A DNA stretch of 64,000 bases, taken from positions 302,480 through 366,479 of the forward strand of contig UBMI01000009.1 of NCBI GenBank assembly GCA_900466475.1. Reading direction: 5' to 3'. Below, piece by piece: positions 1-9,925 of the stretch (position 1 is its first letter; each line of letters starts with the position of its first letter). The notes under the pieces are model-generated. The model was not told the origin of the DNA and searched no databases. It worked only from the letters and a program-made list of their open reading frames with translations. Source of the DNA: Hyphomicrobiales bacterium (GTDB taxonomy: Bacteria > Pseudomonadota > Alphaproteobacteria > Rhizobiales > Rhizobiaceae). A program made the position numbers and the translations under genes.

Positions 1-59
1 TTGCGCTCGGCATCCGCACGCGGCTTTCGGACGGCAGGCCCGTCACTTTTTCCGGCCAT
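1..59 (-). CDS. TetR/AcrR-family regulator, N-terminal fragment
   Basis: Only the first 19 codons are inside the window; the rest lies beyond base 1. The peptide begins MAGKSDGPAVRKPRADAER, the basic arm that typically precedes the helix-turn-helix of TetR-family repressors (RKPRADAER... followed by helix 1). The ATG is at 57-59. It diverges from the dehydrogenase starting at 195, and a palindromic operator-like element sits between them, the classic layout of a TetR repressor controlling itself and a neighbouring oxidoreductase. The family call rests on a short stretch, so it is probable rather than certain. Confidence 0.6.
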   Translation of the reverse strand, partial: MAGKSDGPAVRKPRADAER

Positions 60-77
60 TTTTCGAGACGTCCCCTT

Positions 78-120
78 GATAAACGGAGGGTCCCTCCGTA
101 TTTATCTGGAGGCATCCTCC
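78..120. promoter_or_regulatory. Palindromic operator-like element between tetR-like gene and SDR gene
   Basis: A 7-bp perfect inverted repeat CGGAGGG-T-CCCTCCG (84-98) is flanked by GATAAA and TTTATC, so the dyad extends outward. A second, smaller palindrome GGAGG-CAT-CCTCC follows at 108-120. The shared GGAGG core suggests two related operator sites. The position between divergent start codons (59 and 195) is what is expected for a TetR-family repressor; that this regulator binds it is inferred. Confidence 0.55.
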
Positions 121-194
121 TTTTATTCCATCAGAGGCCGGCGGGCAATGGTCCACCAGCCCGGAGCGGTGCGTCCATGATCAAGGAGATAATC

Positions 195-1163
195 ATGAGT
201 GGACTTTTTGGCGCGACATCGACCACCGACGAGGTGCTTTCCGGCATCGATCTCAAGGGGAAGCGTGTTTTCGTGACAGGTGTTTCGGCCGGTCTCGGTG
301 TGGAAACCGCGCGCGTGCTGGCAGCCCATGGAGCACAGGTCGTGGGTACGGCACGTGATCTCGCAAAGGCGAGGGTGGCAACGGAGGTCGTGCGCGCCGG
401 TGCGGCCGACGGAGGCGGCCTTGAGATCGTCGAGCTCGATCTTGCTTCTCTGGCAAGCGTACGAGCCTGCGCCGATGCGCTTGTTGCGGATGGCCGCCCA
501 TTCGATGTCATCATCGCCAATGCCGGTGTCATGGCCGCTCCCTTCGGCCGCACGGCAGACGGTTTCGAAACACAGTTCGGCACCAATCATCTCGGTCATT
601 TCGTGCTGGTCAACCGCATCGCGCCGCTCGTCAAAACTGGTGGCCGTGTCGTGATCGTCGCATCCTCAGGCCATCGCATGGCACCTTTCAGCCTCGACGA
701 CCTCAATTTCGAGAGCAAGACCTATGAGCCCTGGGCGGCCTATGCCCAGTCGAAAACCGCAAATATCCTCTTCGCGGTGGAGCTCGACCGGCGCCTCGGG
801 GAGCGCGGCATCCGCGCAACGGCATTGCATCCCGGCGGCATCCAGACTGAGCTCGGCCGTCATCTCGACCCCGGCATGATCGAAGGCATGCTGGCGCAGA
901 TCAATGCGGCACTTGCTGCCGAGGGCAAGTCGGGCTTCGAGTGGAAGACAATACCGCAGGGTGCAGCGACTTCCGTGTGGGCCGGTTTCGTCGCCCCGGC
1001 AGACGCGATCGGCGGCAAATATTGCGAGAATTGCCACGTCTCACACGTGACCGACGCGGAGATCAGCCCGATTTCCGAGGGCGTACGCTCCTATGCGCTC
1101 GATCCCGAAACGGCGAAGGCATTGTGGGCCAGGAGCGAAGAAATGGTTGGCGAGCGCTTCTAG
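195..1163 (+). CDS. Short-chain dehydrogenase/reductase (SDR), WWOX/retinol-dehydrogenase-like
   Basis: A 322-residue NAD(P)-dependent oxidoreductase, cytoplasmic, substrate unknown. The cofactor glycine motif TGVSAGLG is at residues 28-35, NAG at 109-111, and the catalytic YAQSK (YxxxK) lies near residue 185. The length of about 320 and the HPGGIQTEL segment after the active site fit the group often annotated as light-dependent protochlorophyllide reductase or retinol dehydrogenase homologues. The ATG at 195 is preferred over the ATG at 177 because AAGGAG (183-188) precedes it at a good distance. It is probably controlled by the divergent TetR-like gene through the palindromes at 78-120. Confidence 0.85.
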   Translation: MSGLFGATSTTDEVLSGIDLKGKRVFVTGVSAGLGVETARVLAAHGAQVVGTARDLAKARVATEVVRAGAADGGGLEIVELDLASLASVRACADALVADGRPFDVIIANAGVMAAPFGRTADGFETQFGTNHLGHFVLVNRIAPLVKTGGRVVIVASSGHRMAPFSLDDLNFESKTYEPWAAYAQSKTANILFAVELDRRLGERGIRATALHPGGIQTELGRHLDPGMIEGMLAQINAALAAEGKSGFEWKTIPQGAATSVWAGFVAPADAIGGKYCENCHVSHVTDAEISPISEGVRSYALDPETAKALWARSEEMVGERF

Positions 1164-1211
1164 GCAGCAAACCCGCGCTTCGCCACCGACAGCGAGCAGG
1201 GGCCGGGAGAC

Positions 1212-1287
1212 TGGTGCCCCTGCCGAGGAATTGAACCTGGATCGGCTGCAAACCAGACAGCTGCTCTGACGTTGAGCTACGAGGGGC
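1212..1287 (-). tRNA. Degenerate tRNA-like gene, closest in form to tRNA-Thr(GGT)
   Basis: Read on the minus strand, this folds as a 76-nt tRNA with encoded CCA: acceptor GCCCCTC/CAGGGGC (last pair C-C mismatched), GCTC...GAGC D arm, anticodon stem GCTGT/GCAGC with loop CTGGTTT (anticodon GGT), and T loop TTCAATT. Several features are abnormal: the D loop lacks the GG pair, position 37 is U instead of a purine, and the T stem has a C-C mismatch. It looks like a decaying copy of tRNA-Thr(GGT) or a variant tRNA of uncertain function. tRNAscan-SE scoring would decide. Confidence 0.45.
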
Positions 1288-1535
1288 GTGGTGTCTTTAT
1301 GCCAGAAACGACGTCCGCAGGCGAACGGAGCTTCAACAGACGGTTAGGCAGTAAGGTTAACCTGCCGCAGATGGCGGATACAGGAGAAGGGCGCCCGGTA
1401 CAGGGGCAGGCAGCCCTTCTCCCAGCTGGTCGTTACAGCATCCAGCATGAATGATTACGCAGAGAATCGAAAATGGTTCACCGGTGCGGACAAAAGTCCC
1501 GAAAAAGTTTGAACGCCCCTCATCGCCGGGAAAGC
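1288..1535. other. Intergenic stretch with a strong hairpin
   Basis: No convincing gene. It contains an inverted repeat with 10-bp perfect arms, GGAGAAGGGC (1383-1392) and GCCCTTCTCC (1413-1422), enclosing a smaller GCCC/GGGC stem. There is no T-run on either side, so it is not a standard terminator. It may be a structured RNA element or a remnant of a repeat. Confidence 0.4.
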
Positions 1536-1568
1536 AGAGCCGCGCATCGTCCAGTCTCGCGGCTCTTT
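1536..1568 (-). terminator. Putative terminator of the DUF982 gene
   Basis: A 9-bp stem AGAGCCGCG/CGCGGCTCT lies 16 bp past the DUF982 stop codon on the minus strand. On that strand it is followed by GCTTTCC, a weak pyrimidine tract; on the plus strand by CTTT. Confidence 0.5.
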
Positions 1569-1583
1569 GCCAATCGCCGCTGC

Positions 1584-1856
1584 TCAGGCCTTGATGTCGA
1601 GGCCAGCTTCGACTGCGGCGGCGATGAAAGCCTTGCGCGCATCCTCGCCAGTGCGCTTGCCCTTGATGACATCGGCGCAGATCAGCAGCGCCTGATCCAG
1701 TGCGGCACCATCTTCCGTCGGCCAGTCCTCGATCATCGCCCAGGAGGCCGCCTGGGTATTGGCGATGGTCTCATATTGGCCGGGCTCTTCAAGGGCGACA
1801 AGCACGGGCTTCGACCAGGGCGCCTGCATTCTTGCTTCGCTTTGATCCTGAGACAT
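1584..1856 (-). CDS. DUF982-family small protein
   Basis: A 90-residue cytoplasmic protein of unknown function. The sequence (PWSKPVLVAL..., then WAMIEDWP and ALLICADVIKGKRTGEDARKAF) has the pattern of DUF982, a family found in multiple copies in rhizobial genomes. The ATG at 1856 is chosen because AAGGAAG lies upstream at normal spacing; an in-frame upstream extension reads through the terminator of the gcv operon and is unlikely. It is a stand-alone gene between two hairpins. Confidence 0.8.
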   Translation of the reverse strand: MSQDQSEARMQAPWSKPVLVALEEPGQYETIANTQAASWAMIEDWPTEDGAALDQALLICADVIKGKRTGEDARKAFIAAAVEAGLDIKA

Positions 1857-1893
1857 GGTGTGACTTCCTTCGCGCATTTCCATCAGAATTAGG

Positions 1894-1922
1894 AAAGCCC
1901 CTCCCATGATGGAAGGGGCTTT
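1894..1922 (-). terminator. Rho-independent terminator of the gcv operon
   Basis: Stem AAAGCCCCT(T)CC/GG(G)AGGGGCTTT with a short loop, 45 bp beyond the gcvP stop codon on the minus strand. It carries T residues on both sides and could act in both directions. It separates the gcv operon from the DUF982 gene. Confidence 0.75.
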
Positions 1923-1967
1923 GATTGCTCAGCCCTTCGCTTACACTTCGGGCAGCTGGCTTGGCCG

Positions 1968-4831
<2,864 letters not shown>

Positions 4832-4832
<1 letters not shown>

Positions 4833-5194
4833 TACGCAGTCAGCTCCTTGTAAGCTGCTTCGTCGAGCAGGCCATCGGCGTCCGAGAGGTTCTTGAGCTT
4901 GAGCTTGAAGAACCAGCCTGCGCCCTGCGGATCGGAATTGACGAGCGACGGGTCGGCAACGATAGCCGGATTGACTTCGACGATCTCGCCATCGAGCGGG
5001 CAGTAGACATCCGAAGCCGCCTTGACGGATTCGACGGTCGCGGCATTGCCATCCTTGGAGAAGGTGGCGCCGACCTCAGGCAGTTCAACGAAAACGAGGT
5101 CACCGAGCTGCTCGACAGCGTAGGTGGTGATGCCGACGGTCGCGACATCGCCTTCGAGCTTCAGCCATTCATGTTCCTGGGTAAATTTCAGCAT
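4832..5194 (-). CDS. gcvH: Glycine cleavage system H protein
   Basis: A 120-residue carrier protein that shuttles aminomethyl between the P, T and L proteins on a lipoyl group. The lipoylation site is Lys58 in ESVKAASD, and the N-terminal EHEWL is typical. The ATG at 5194 is chosen because AGAGGA lies 7 bases upstream and the resulting protein has family length; the frame is open to a TTG at 5212. It sits 24 bp after gcvT. LipB (21198-21923) and a lipoate synthase elsewhere are expected to provide the cofactor. Confidence 0.97.
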
Positions 5195-5218
5195 GGAAAA
5201 ATCCTCTCGCAATAAGGG

Positions 5219-6355
5219 TCAGCGTTTGTAGGTCGGCGTGATGAAGGGAAGGGCGGAAACGGTGATGGGCAGATATTTGCCGCGCACTTCCGCATAGATC
5301 TGTGTGCCCGGTGCCGTGTGGGAAACCGGCACATAGCCCATGGCGACGGGGCCTTCGACGGAAGGGCCGAAGCCACCCGAGGTGACTTCGCCGATCTCAG
5401 CCTTGCCTTCGGCATCGGCATAGAGCTTGGCATGGCCGCGCACCGGCGCCTTGCCCTCCGGCTTCAGGCCGACACGCTTGCGGGAAACGCCCTTGTCCAG
5501 TTCGCCGAGGATACGCTCGGCACCCGGGAAACCGCCGGCGCGGGCGCCACCGGTGCGGCGGGCCTTCTGCATGCCCCATTCGATGGCCGCTTCTACCGGC
5601 GAGGTGGTCGTGTCGATATCGTTGCCATAGAGGCAGAGGCCGGCTTCAAGGCGCAGCGAGTCACGGGCGCCGAGGCCGATCGGCTCGACATCGGGATGCT
5701 CGAGCAACCGGTTGGTGACATCGACAGCCTTGTCGGCGGGAATGGAGATTTCGAACCCGTCCTCGCCGGAATAACCCGAGCGGGAGACGAGACAGGAAAC
5801 GTCGTGCAGGCGGCAGTGGCGCACGTCCATGAATTTCATGGCGGCGACATCGGCCCAGAGTTCGGCAAGTGCTTCGACGGCGCGAGGACCTTGAAGTGCG
5901 ATCAGGGCGCGGTCGAGCACGGTGATGTCGCAGGTGCCGGAGAGATGCTTCTGAAGGTGCGCGACGTCCTCATCCTTGCAGGCGGCGTTGACGACGACGA
6001 AGAGATGGTCGTCGAGATGGGTGATCATCAGGTCGTCGAGGATGCCGCCATTCTCATCCGTGAAGAAACCGTAGCGCTGGCGTCCCTCGGCAAGGCCGAG
6101 AATATCGACCGGCACGAGGCTTTCGAGCGCAAGCGCTGCATCCTCATACTTGCCGGACTTCGCCTTGATGATGACCTGGCCCATATGGGAGACATCGAAG
6201 AGGCCGGCGGCGGTGCGGGTCTGCAGGTGTTCCTTCATCACACCGGCCGGGTATTGCACCGGCATGTCGTAGCCTGCGAAGGGCACCATGCGGGCGCCGA
6301 GCGACAGATGCAGCGCGTGAAGCGGGGTTTTCTTGAGGGCAGCAGTATCGTCCAA
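5219..6355 (-). CDS. gcvT: Glycine cleavage system T protein (aminomethyltransferase), TTG start
   Basis: A 378-residue folate-dependent protein. It releases ammonia from aminomethyl-GcvH and makes 5,10-methylene-tetrahydrofolate. The N-terminal segment TPLHALHLSLGARMVPFAGY and the later GEDGFEIS are hallmark stretches. The start codon is TTG: the six bases before it follow a perfect GGAGG, and there is no ATG that keeps the conserved N-terminus. First gene of the gcv operon, about 80 bp downstream of the second glycine aptamer. Confidence 0.96.
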   Translation of the reverse strand: MDDTAALKKTPLHALHLSLGARMVPFAGYDMPVQYPAGVMKEHLQTRTAAGLFDVSHMGQVIIKAKSGKYEDAALALESLVPVDILGLAEGRQRYGFFTDENGGILDDLMITHLDDHLFVVVNAACKDEDVAHLQKHLSGTCDITVLDRALIALQGPRAVEALAELWADVAAMKFMDVRHCRLHDVSCLVSRSGYSGEDGFEISIPADKAVDVTNRLLEHPDVEPIGLGARDSLRLEAGLCLYGNDIDTTTSPVEAAIEWGMQKARRTGGARAGGFPGAERILGELDKGVSRKRVGLKPEGKAPVRGHAKLYADAEGKAEIGEVTSGGFGPSVEGPVAMGYVPVSHTAPGTQIYAEVRGKYLPITVSALPFITPTYKR

Positions 6356-6393
6356 ACGACGCCTCCGGGGTTTGCGCCGGAAATTCCGGGCGC

Positions 6394-6438
6394 GGGCTCA
6401 AAACTGAAGGCGCGGCTGCGCCTTGTCTCCTTGAGCCC
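6394..6438 (-). promoter_or_regulatory. Probable expression platform of the glycine riboswitch
   Basis: Arms of 8 bp (GGGCTCAA at 6394-6401, TTGAGCCC at 6431-6438) enclose a second perfect hairpin, AAGGCGC-4 nt-GCGCCTT (6407-6424). The outer arm overlaps the closing stem of the second aptamer, so the two structures should compete. No U-run follows, which favours control of ribosome access or a Rho-related mechanism over intrinsic termination; that choice is inference. Confidence 0.5.
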
Positions 6439-6596
6439 CCTCTGTCCCTGTGCCTGAGATTGTTATCCCTTCGGCGGACGTTTCGAGAACGCCTCTCTCC
6501 AGAGTTCCGTCTGCCCCTTGTGGTCCTTTTGCCTGAGAGTTTCCGGGGCGGTTGCTCCTTCGGCACCGGCATCAGCGTACCGGCTTCTCCCAACAA
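6437..6596 (-). ncRNA. Tandem glycine riboswitch
   Basis: On the minus strand, two consecutive glycine aptamers are readable. The first runs from GGGAGAAGCCGG through GCCGAAGGAGCAA to ACTCTCAGGCAAAAGGACC. The second runs from CTCTGGAGAGAGGCG through GCCGAAGGGATAACAA to CTCAGGCACAGGGACAG. The conserved GCCGAAGG and CTCAGGCA...GGAC strings define the class. It lies directly before gcvT, the standard target, and should raise expression of the operon when glycine is abundant. Confidence 0.95.
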
Positions 6597-6605
6597 GGTT
6601 GCGGC

Positions 6606-6634
6606 AATTATCCGGGGGTGACAGGCCTTGGCAA
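6606..6634 (-). promoter_or_regulatory. gcv operon promoter
   Basis: -35 TTGCCA (6629-6634) and -10 ATAATT (6606-6611) with a 17-bp spacer on the minus strand (equivalently CTTGCC-N17-GATAAT). Transcription would begin just before the first aptamer, which supports the assignment. Confidence 0.65.
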
Positions 6635-6641
6635 GCAAAAT

Positions 6642-6670
6642 GTCGCGACCGCACAAATTTTTGTCGCGAC
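6642..6670. promoter_or_regulatory. Pair of identical GTCGCGAC palindromes upstream of the gcv promoter
   Basis: The perfect 8-bp palindrome GTCGCGAC occurs at 6642-6649 and again at 6663-6670, centres 21 bp apart (two helical turns). The proximal copy ends 8 bp from the -35 box. The spacing places both on one DNA face, as expected for an activator dimer pair or cooperative repressor. The binding protein is unknown. Confidence 0.45.
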
Positions 6671-6748
6671 TTTGGAATGGCGATGGCGGCAGCGGCAAAA
6701 GGGCTTTTGCATTTGGCGGCGAAATTGGCTAACGGCAGCCGAGAGAAT

Positions 6749-6783
6749 TTTCCTGATCAGGTCGGAACACTCCGGTCAGGAAA
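6749..6783. repeat. Inverted repeat upstream of the copper chaperone gene
   Basis: Arms TTTCCTGA (6749-6756) and TCAGGAAA (6776-6783), with CCTGATCAGG as a nested palindrome. It ends 25 bp before the start codon at 6808, so it may be an operator or a leader hairpin. Confidence 0.35.
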
Positions 6784-6807
6784 GGCTCTGGAGCGAGGAG
6801 ATATTCC

Positions 6808-7338
6808 ATGAGCATTGTCAGGACATCGGCTTTTGCGGCACTTCTTTGCGCCTGCGGCTTTGCCGGATCGGCTATCGGTCAGGACCACCAGCACATGCAG
6901 GGCATGGACATGGGCAACATGGGCTCCTTGGACATGTCATCGGATGGCGACACGGTGAAGGTCGGCGATCTCGAAGTTTCAGGCGGGTTTGCCAAGGCCA
7001 TGCTCCCCGGCCAGCCCGTTGGCGGTGGCGGCTTCACCGTGAAGAACAATGGCGCCACAGAGGACCGGCTCGTTTCGGTCACATCGCCCACGTCAGGCGA
7101 AGTGCAGATCCACGAAATGGCCATGCAGGACAACGTCATGAAAATGCGTCAGCTGAAGGATGGTATTGCCATTCCGGCGGGCAAGACCGTGGAGCTTTCG
7201 CCCGGCAATCTGCATCTGATGTTCCAGAAGGTGAAGACGCCCTTCAAGCAGGGCGACAAGGTGCCCGTCACGCTGACCTTCGAGAAGGCTGGCAAGGTCG
7301 ATCTGGTGCTGAACGTACTATCGGCCCAAGGCAAGTAA
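6808..7338 (+). CDS. Periplasmic copper chaperone PCu(A)C family protein
   Basis: A 176-residue exported protein. The signal peptide ends near residue 24 (SAIGQ). Then comes a His/Met-rich stretch (DHQHMQGMDMGNMG), followed by the PCuAC domain. The Cu(I) ligands fit H-X10-M-X22-H-X-M: HEM near residue 104, MKM, and LHLMF. The family delivers copper to cytochrome oxidase or buffers periplasmic copper. The N-terminal His/Met segment probably adds a second metal site. A GGAG/AGGAG ribosome site precedes the ATG. It is monocistronic, ended by the hairpin at 7364. Confidence 0.88.
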   Translation: MSIVRTSAFAALLCACGFAGSAIGQDHQHMQGMDMGNMGSLDMSSDGDTVKVGDLEVSGGFAKAMLPGQPVGGGGFTVKNNGATEDRLVSVTSPTSGEVQIHEMAMQDNVMKMRQLKDGIAIPAGKTVELSPGNLHLMFQKVKTPFKQGDKVPVTLTFEKAGKVDLVLNVLSAQGK

Positions 7339-7363
7339 GATCGGGCACTTGATCCCGCAAAGA

Positions 7364-7390
7364 AAAAGCCCGCGACAGGGCGCGGGCTTT
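7364..7390 (+). terminator. Bidirectional terminator
   Basis: AAAGCCCGCG-loop-CGCGGGCTTT between the convergent copper chaperone gene and the small gene ending at 7415, with A/T tracts on both sides. Confidence 0.8.
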
Positions 7391-7414
7391 GCTCCTCCCA
7401 GCAATCTTTAAATC

Positions 7415-7678
7415 TCAGACGTCCTCGTAGGACTGCAGGGCCTGCTGCAAGCCGGCCTGCGGCTGGCGATAACCTTTCGTCATGAGATCGAGCGCGATTT
7501 CGGTATTCTGGATGATGTTGGTCACTTCCTCGGGATCTTCGCCGCTCTGATTGAGCTGGCGTTCCGCGATCTTCCGAGCCTCGCGCGCGGCCGTACCCGT
7601 TGCCACGCGCTGTGGGATGCGCAGGGATTCGAAGGCGACAGCCGCAGTATTCGCGGATATGGAAACGACCTGTGTCAT
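7415..7678 (-). CDS. Small conserved protein of unknown function
   Basis: An 87-residue, probably cytoplasmic protein beginning MTQVVSISANTAAVAFESL. The rest is helical and polar (AAREARKIAERQLNQSGEDPEEV, then a segment ending LQQALQSYEDV). I recognise no domain. The start at 7678 is uncertain because no good ribosome site precedes it; ATG codons at 7708 and 7726 would add basic residues. It is convergent with the copper chaperone gene and divergent from crcB. Codon use looks like that of its neighbours, so it is probably real. Confidence 0.6.
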   Translation of the reverse strand: MTQVVSISANTAAVAFESLRIPQRVATGTAAREARKIAERQLNQSGEDPEEVTNIIQNTEIALDLMTKGYRQPQAGLQQALQSYEDV

Positions 7679-7799
7679 GCGCCCGTCATACCGGTGCGAT
7701 CTTCGCATTCGGCTTAAGAAAATCATTCACATTTTACCGGATGGTAAGAATTCCACAGCTGCGATTGGAATCGGGGCGGAATCGCAATAAACCGGAGGC

Positions 7800-8177
7800 A
7801 TGTTCCAGGCTCTGCTCGTCGCGGTCGGCGGCGCAATCGGTTCGCTTCTGCGCTATTATGTCGGCCTCGGCTCTCTGCGGCTCATGGGGCCGGGCTTCCC
7901 TTGGGGAACGCTCATCGTCAACGTCGTCGGCTGCTTCATTATCGGTGTCTTTGCCGAGATGATCATGCGCCGTTTCAATGCTTCGGTGGAACTGCGGCTG
8001 CTGCTGATCACCGGCTTTCTCGGCGGCTTTACCACCTTCTCCGCCTTCTCGCTGGATGCCATCACGCTGTTCGAGCGCGGCGAGGTCTTTGCCGGCGGCA
8101 TCTATATCGCAGCAAGCGTCGGGCTCTCGATGGTGGCCGTCATGGCCGGCCTCGGCCTGATGCGCGCGCTCATCTGA
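7800..8177 (+). CDS. crcB: Fluoride ion channel CrcB/Fluc
   Basis: A 125-residue inner-membrane protein with four hydrophobic segments, the size of a dual-topology Fluc subunit. GGAIGSLLRYY near the N-terminus, TLIVNVVGCFIIG, and the GFLGGFTTFSAFS core (phenylalanine and threonine residues lining the fluoride path) are diagnostic. It exports fluoride. CGGAGG precedes the ATG. No fluoride riboswitch could be made out in the 120 bp upstream. Confidence 0.95.
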   Translation: MFQALLVAVGGAIGSLLRYYVGLGSLRLMGPGFPWGTLIVNVVGCFIIGVFAEMIMRRFNASVELRLLLITGFLGGFTTFSAFSLDAITLFERGEVFAGGIYIAASVGLSMVAVMAGLGLMRALI

Positions 8178-8273
8178 TTTCGATTCCGATTTCCGTTTTG
8201 CGAAAAATGCTCTAAAGGCAGCGGCAAGAGAGGCGCCGGCTTCGATCGCGCCCATATTTTCCGAAAGAACTCC

Positions 8274-9266
8274 ATGGCAGGTATAGAACACATCAAGGTG
8301 GAGCCCGATGAAGCGGGCATGCGGCTCGACCGCTGGTTCAAGATCCACTACCCGGGTCTCGGCTTCGGCCCGTTGCAGAAGCTCTTGCGCTCCGGCCAGG
8401 TGCGTATCGATGGCGGCCGCGTCAAGTCGGATGCCCGCGTGCAACCCGGTCAGATGGTGCGCATACCGCCGCTCGATGTCGATGCCAAGGCGAAGGCCGG
8501 ACCGATCGCCGGCAAGGATCTCAAGCATTCGAGCGATTTCGAACTGCTCTCGCGAATGGTGCTGCACGAGGACGAGAAGGTCATCGTGCTCAACAAGCCG
8601 CCCGGTCTTGCTGTCCAGGGCGGCTCCGGTGTCGCCCGGCATATCGATCAGATGCTCGAAGCCTGGACCAGCCCGAAGGGTGAGAAGCCGCGCCTCGTTC
8701 ACCGCCTCGACCGCGATACGTCGGGCGTGCTCGTGATTGCGCGCACGCGCGGTGCCGCGCAGAAGCTGACGGCTGCCTTCCGCGAGCGCGATACCAAGAA
8801 GACCTACTGGGCGCTGGTCAAGGGCGTGCCGCGCAAGCACGAGGACAGGATCTCGACCTGGCTCGTCAAGGAGCCGACGGCCGACGGTGATCGCATGCGC
8901 ATCGCCAAGCATGGCGAGGAGGGCGCCGATCACGCGATTTCCTTCTACCGCGTGCGCGAGACGGCGGCCCAGAACCTGGCCTGGCTGGAGATGGAGCCCT
9001 ATACGGGGCGCACCCACCAGCTGCGCGTCCACGCGCTGCATATCGGCCACCCGATCATCGGCGATCCGAAATATTACGACGAAGATCCAAACTGGGATTT
9101 CCCCGGCGGCATCCAGAAGAAGCTGCATCTGCACGCACGCCATATCGATATCCCGCACCCGTCCGGCGGGCGCTTGCGTGTCAGTGCGCCGCTGCCACCG
9201 CACATGGTACAGACATGGAACCTGCTCGGCCTCGACCTTGCCGGGGCTGAGAGAGACGACGAATGA
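8274..9266 (+). CDS. rluC: RluA-family large-subunit rRNA pseudouridine synthase
   Basis: 330 residues. An N-terminal S4 RNA-binding domain (GMRLDRWFK... to GQMVRIPP, residues 14-66) is followed by the catalytic domain with HRLDRDTSG, whose second Asp is the nucleophile. It converts uridines of 23S rRNA to pseudouridine; RluC is the likeliest orthologue, RluD possible. Its stop codon overlaps the start of the HAD gene (ATGA), and a third gene follows within 10 bp, so the three are probably one operon. Confidence 0.88.
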   Translation: MAGIEHIKVEPDEAGMRLDRWFKIHYPGLGFGPLQKLLRSGQVRIDGGRVKSDARVQPGQMVRIPPLDVDAKAKAGPIAGKDLKHSSDFELLSRMVLHEDEKVIVLNKPPGLAVQGGSGVARHIDQMLEAWTSPKGEKPRLVHRLDRDTSGVLVIARTRGAAQKLTAAFRERDTKKTYWALVKGVPRKHEDRISTWLVKEPTADGDRMRIAKHGEEGADHAISFYRVRETAAQNLAWLEMEPYTGRTHQLRVHALHIGHPIIGDPKYYDEDPNWDFPGGIQKKLHLHARHIDIPHPSGGRLRVSAPLPPHMVQTWNLLGLDLAGAERDDE

Positions 9267-9916
9267 AACTCGCGCTTTTTGACTGTGACGGCACGCTGGT
9301 CGACAGTGCCGGGCTGATCCATGAAACCATGCGCCGCACCTTCGAAAAATTCGGCAAGCCCGAGCCGCGCTTCGAGGACACCAAGGCGATCATCGGCCTG
9401 ACGCTCGATATCGCCATTGCCCGCATGCAGGGCAAGCCGCATGTCGAGCAGGAAGATGTCGACATGACCGCACACTACAAATCTCTGTTTTCGGTCGTGC
9501 GTCAGGATCTCGACTACCGCGAGCCGCTCTTTCCCGGCATTCGCGAGATGATCGATGCGCTTACCGGGCGCGAGGATCTGCTGATCGGCGCGGTGACCGG
9601 CAAGTCCCGGCGCGGGCTGAAGCTCGTGATGGAGACGCACGGCTTCGACAAGCATTTCGTCGTCGCACGCACCGCCGACGATTGCCCCTCCAAGCCGCAT
9701 CCGGCCATGGTGAGCGAATGTTGCGACGAAACCGGCATTGACGCGACCGATGCCATTGTCATTGGTGACGCGATTTACGATATGCAGATGGCAAAGGCCG
9801 CCGGCGCCAAGGCGATCGGCGTTGCCTGGGGATATGCCAGCGTGGATGAGCTGATCGCCAACGGCGCCGATGCGATCGCCTATCATCCTGACGAGATCTT
9901 GCGCCATTTTTCCTGA
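9263..9916 (+). CDS. HAD-superfamily hydrolase, phosphoglycolate phosphatase-like
   Basis: 217 residues. HAD motif I is DCDGTLVD (nucleophile Asp8), followed by a helical cap, motif II as AVTGKS, motif III lysine in KPHP, and motif IV GDAIYDMQMAK. This is the Gph/PGP-like subgroup that removes phosphate from small organic phosphates; the actual substrate cannot be read from sequence. It overlaps the pseudouridine synthase gene by 4 bp, which indicates translational coupling. Confidence 0.85.
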   Translation: MKLALFDCDGTLVDSAGLIHETMRRTFEKFGKPEPRFEDTKAIIGLTLDIAIARMQGKPHVEQEDVDMTAHYKSLFSVVRQDLDYREPLFPGIREMIDALTGREDLLIGAVTGKSRRGLKLVMETHGFDKHFVVARTADDCPSKPHPAMVSECCDETGIDATDAIVIGDAIYDMQMAKAAGAKAIGVAWGYASVDELIANGADAIAYHPDEILRHFS

Positions 9917-9925
9917 GGTGAGCCC

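Noticed and set aside
7734..7747. Palindrome TTACC-GGAT-GGTAA upstream of crcB
   Set aside because: Only 5-bp arms with no second copy and no adjacent regulator; could be chance.
7740..7800. Possible fluoride riboswitch before crcB
   Set aside because: GGGGCGGAATCGCAATAAACCG vaguely resembles part of the motif, but the required pseudoknot strings could not be placed.
8180..8273. Further palindromic repeat copy between crcB and the pseudouridine synthase gene
   Set aside because: Only TTTTGCGAAAAATGCTCTA resembles the family; no pairing arms could be defined.
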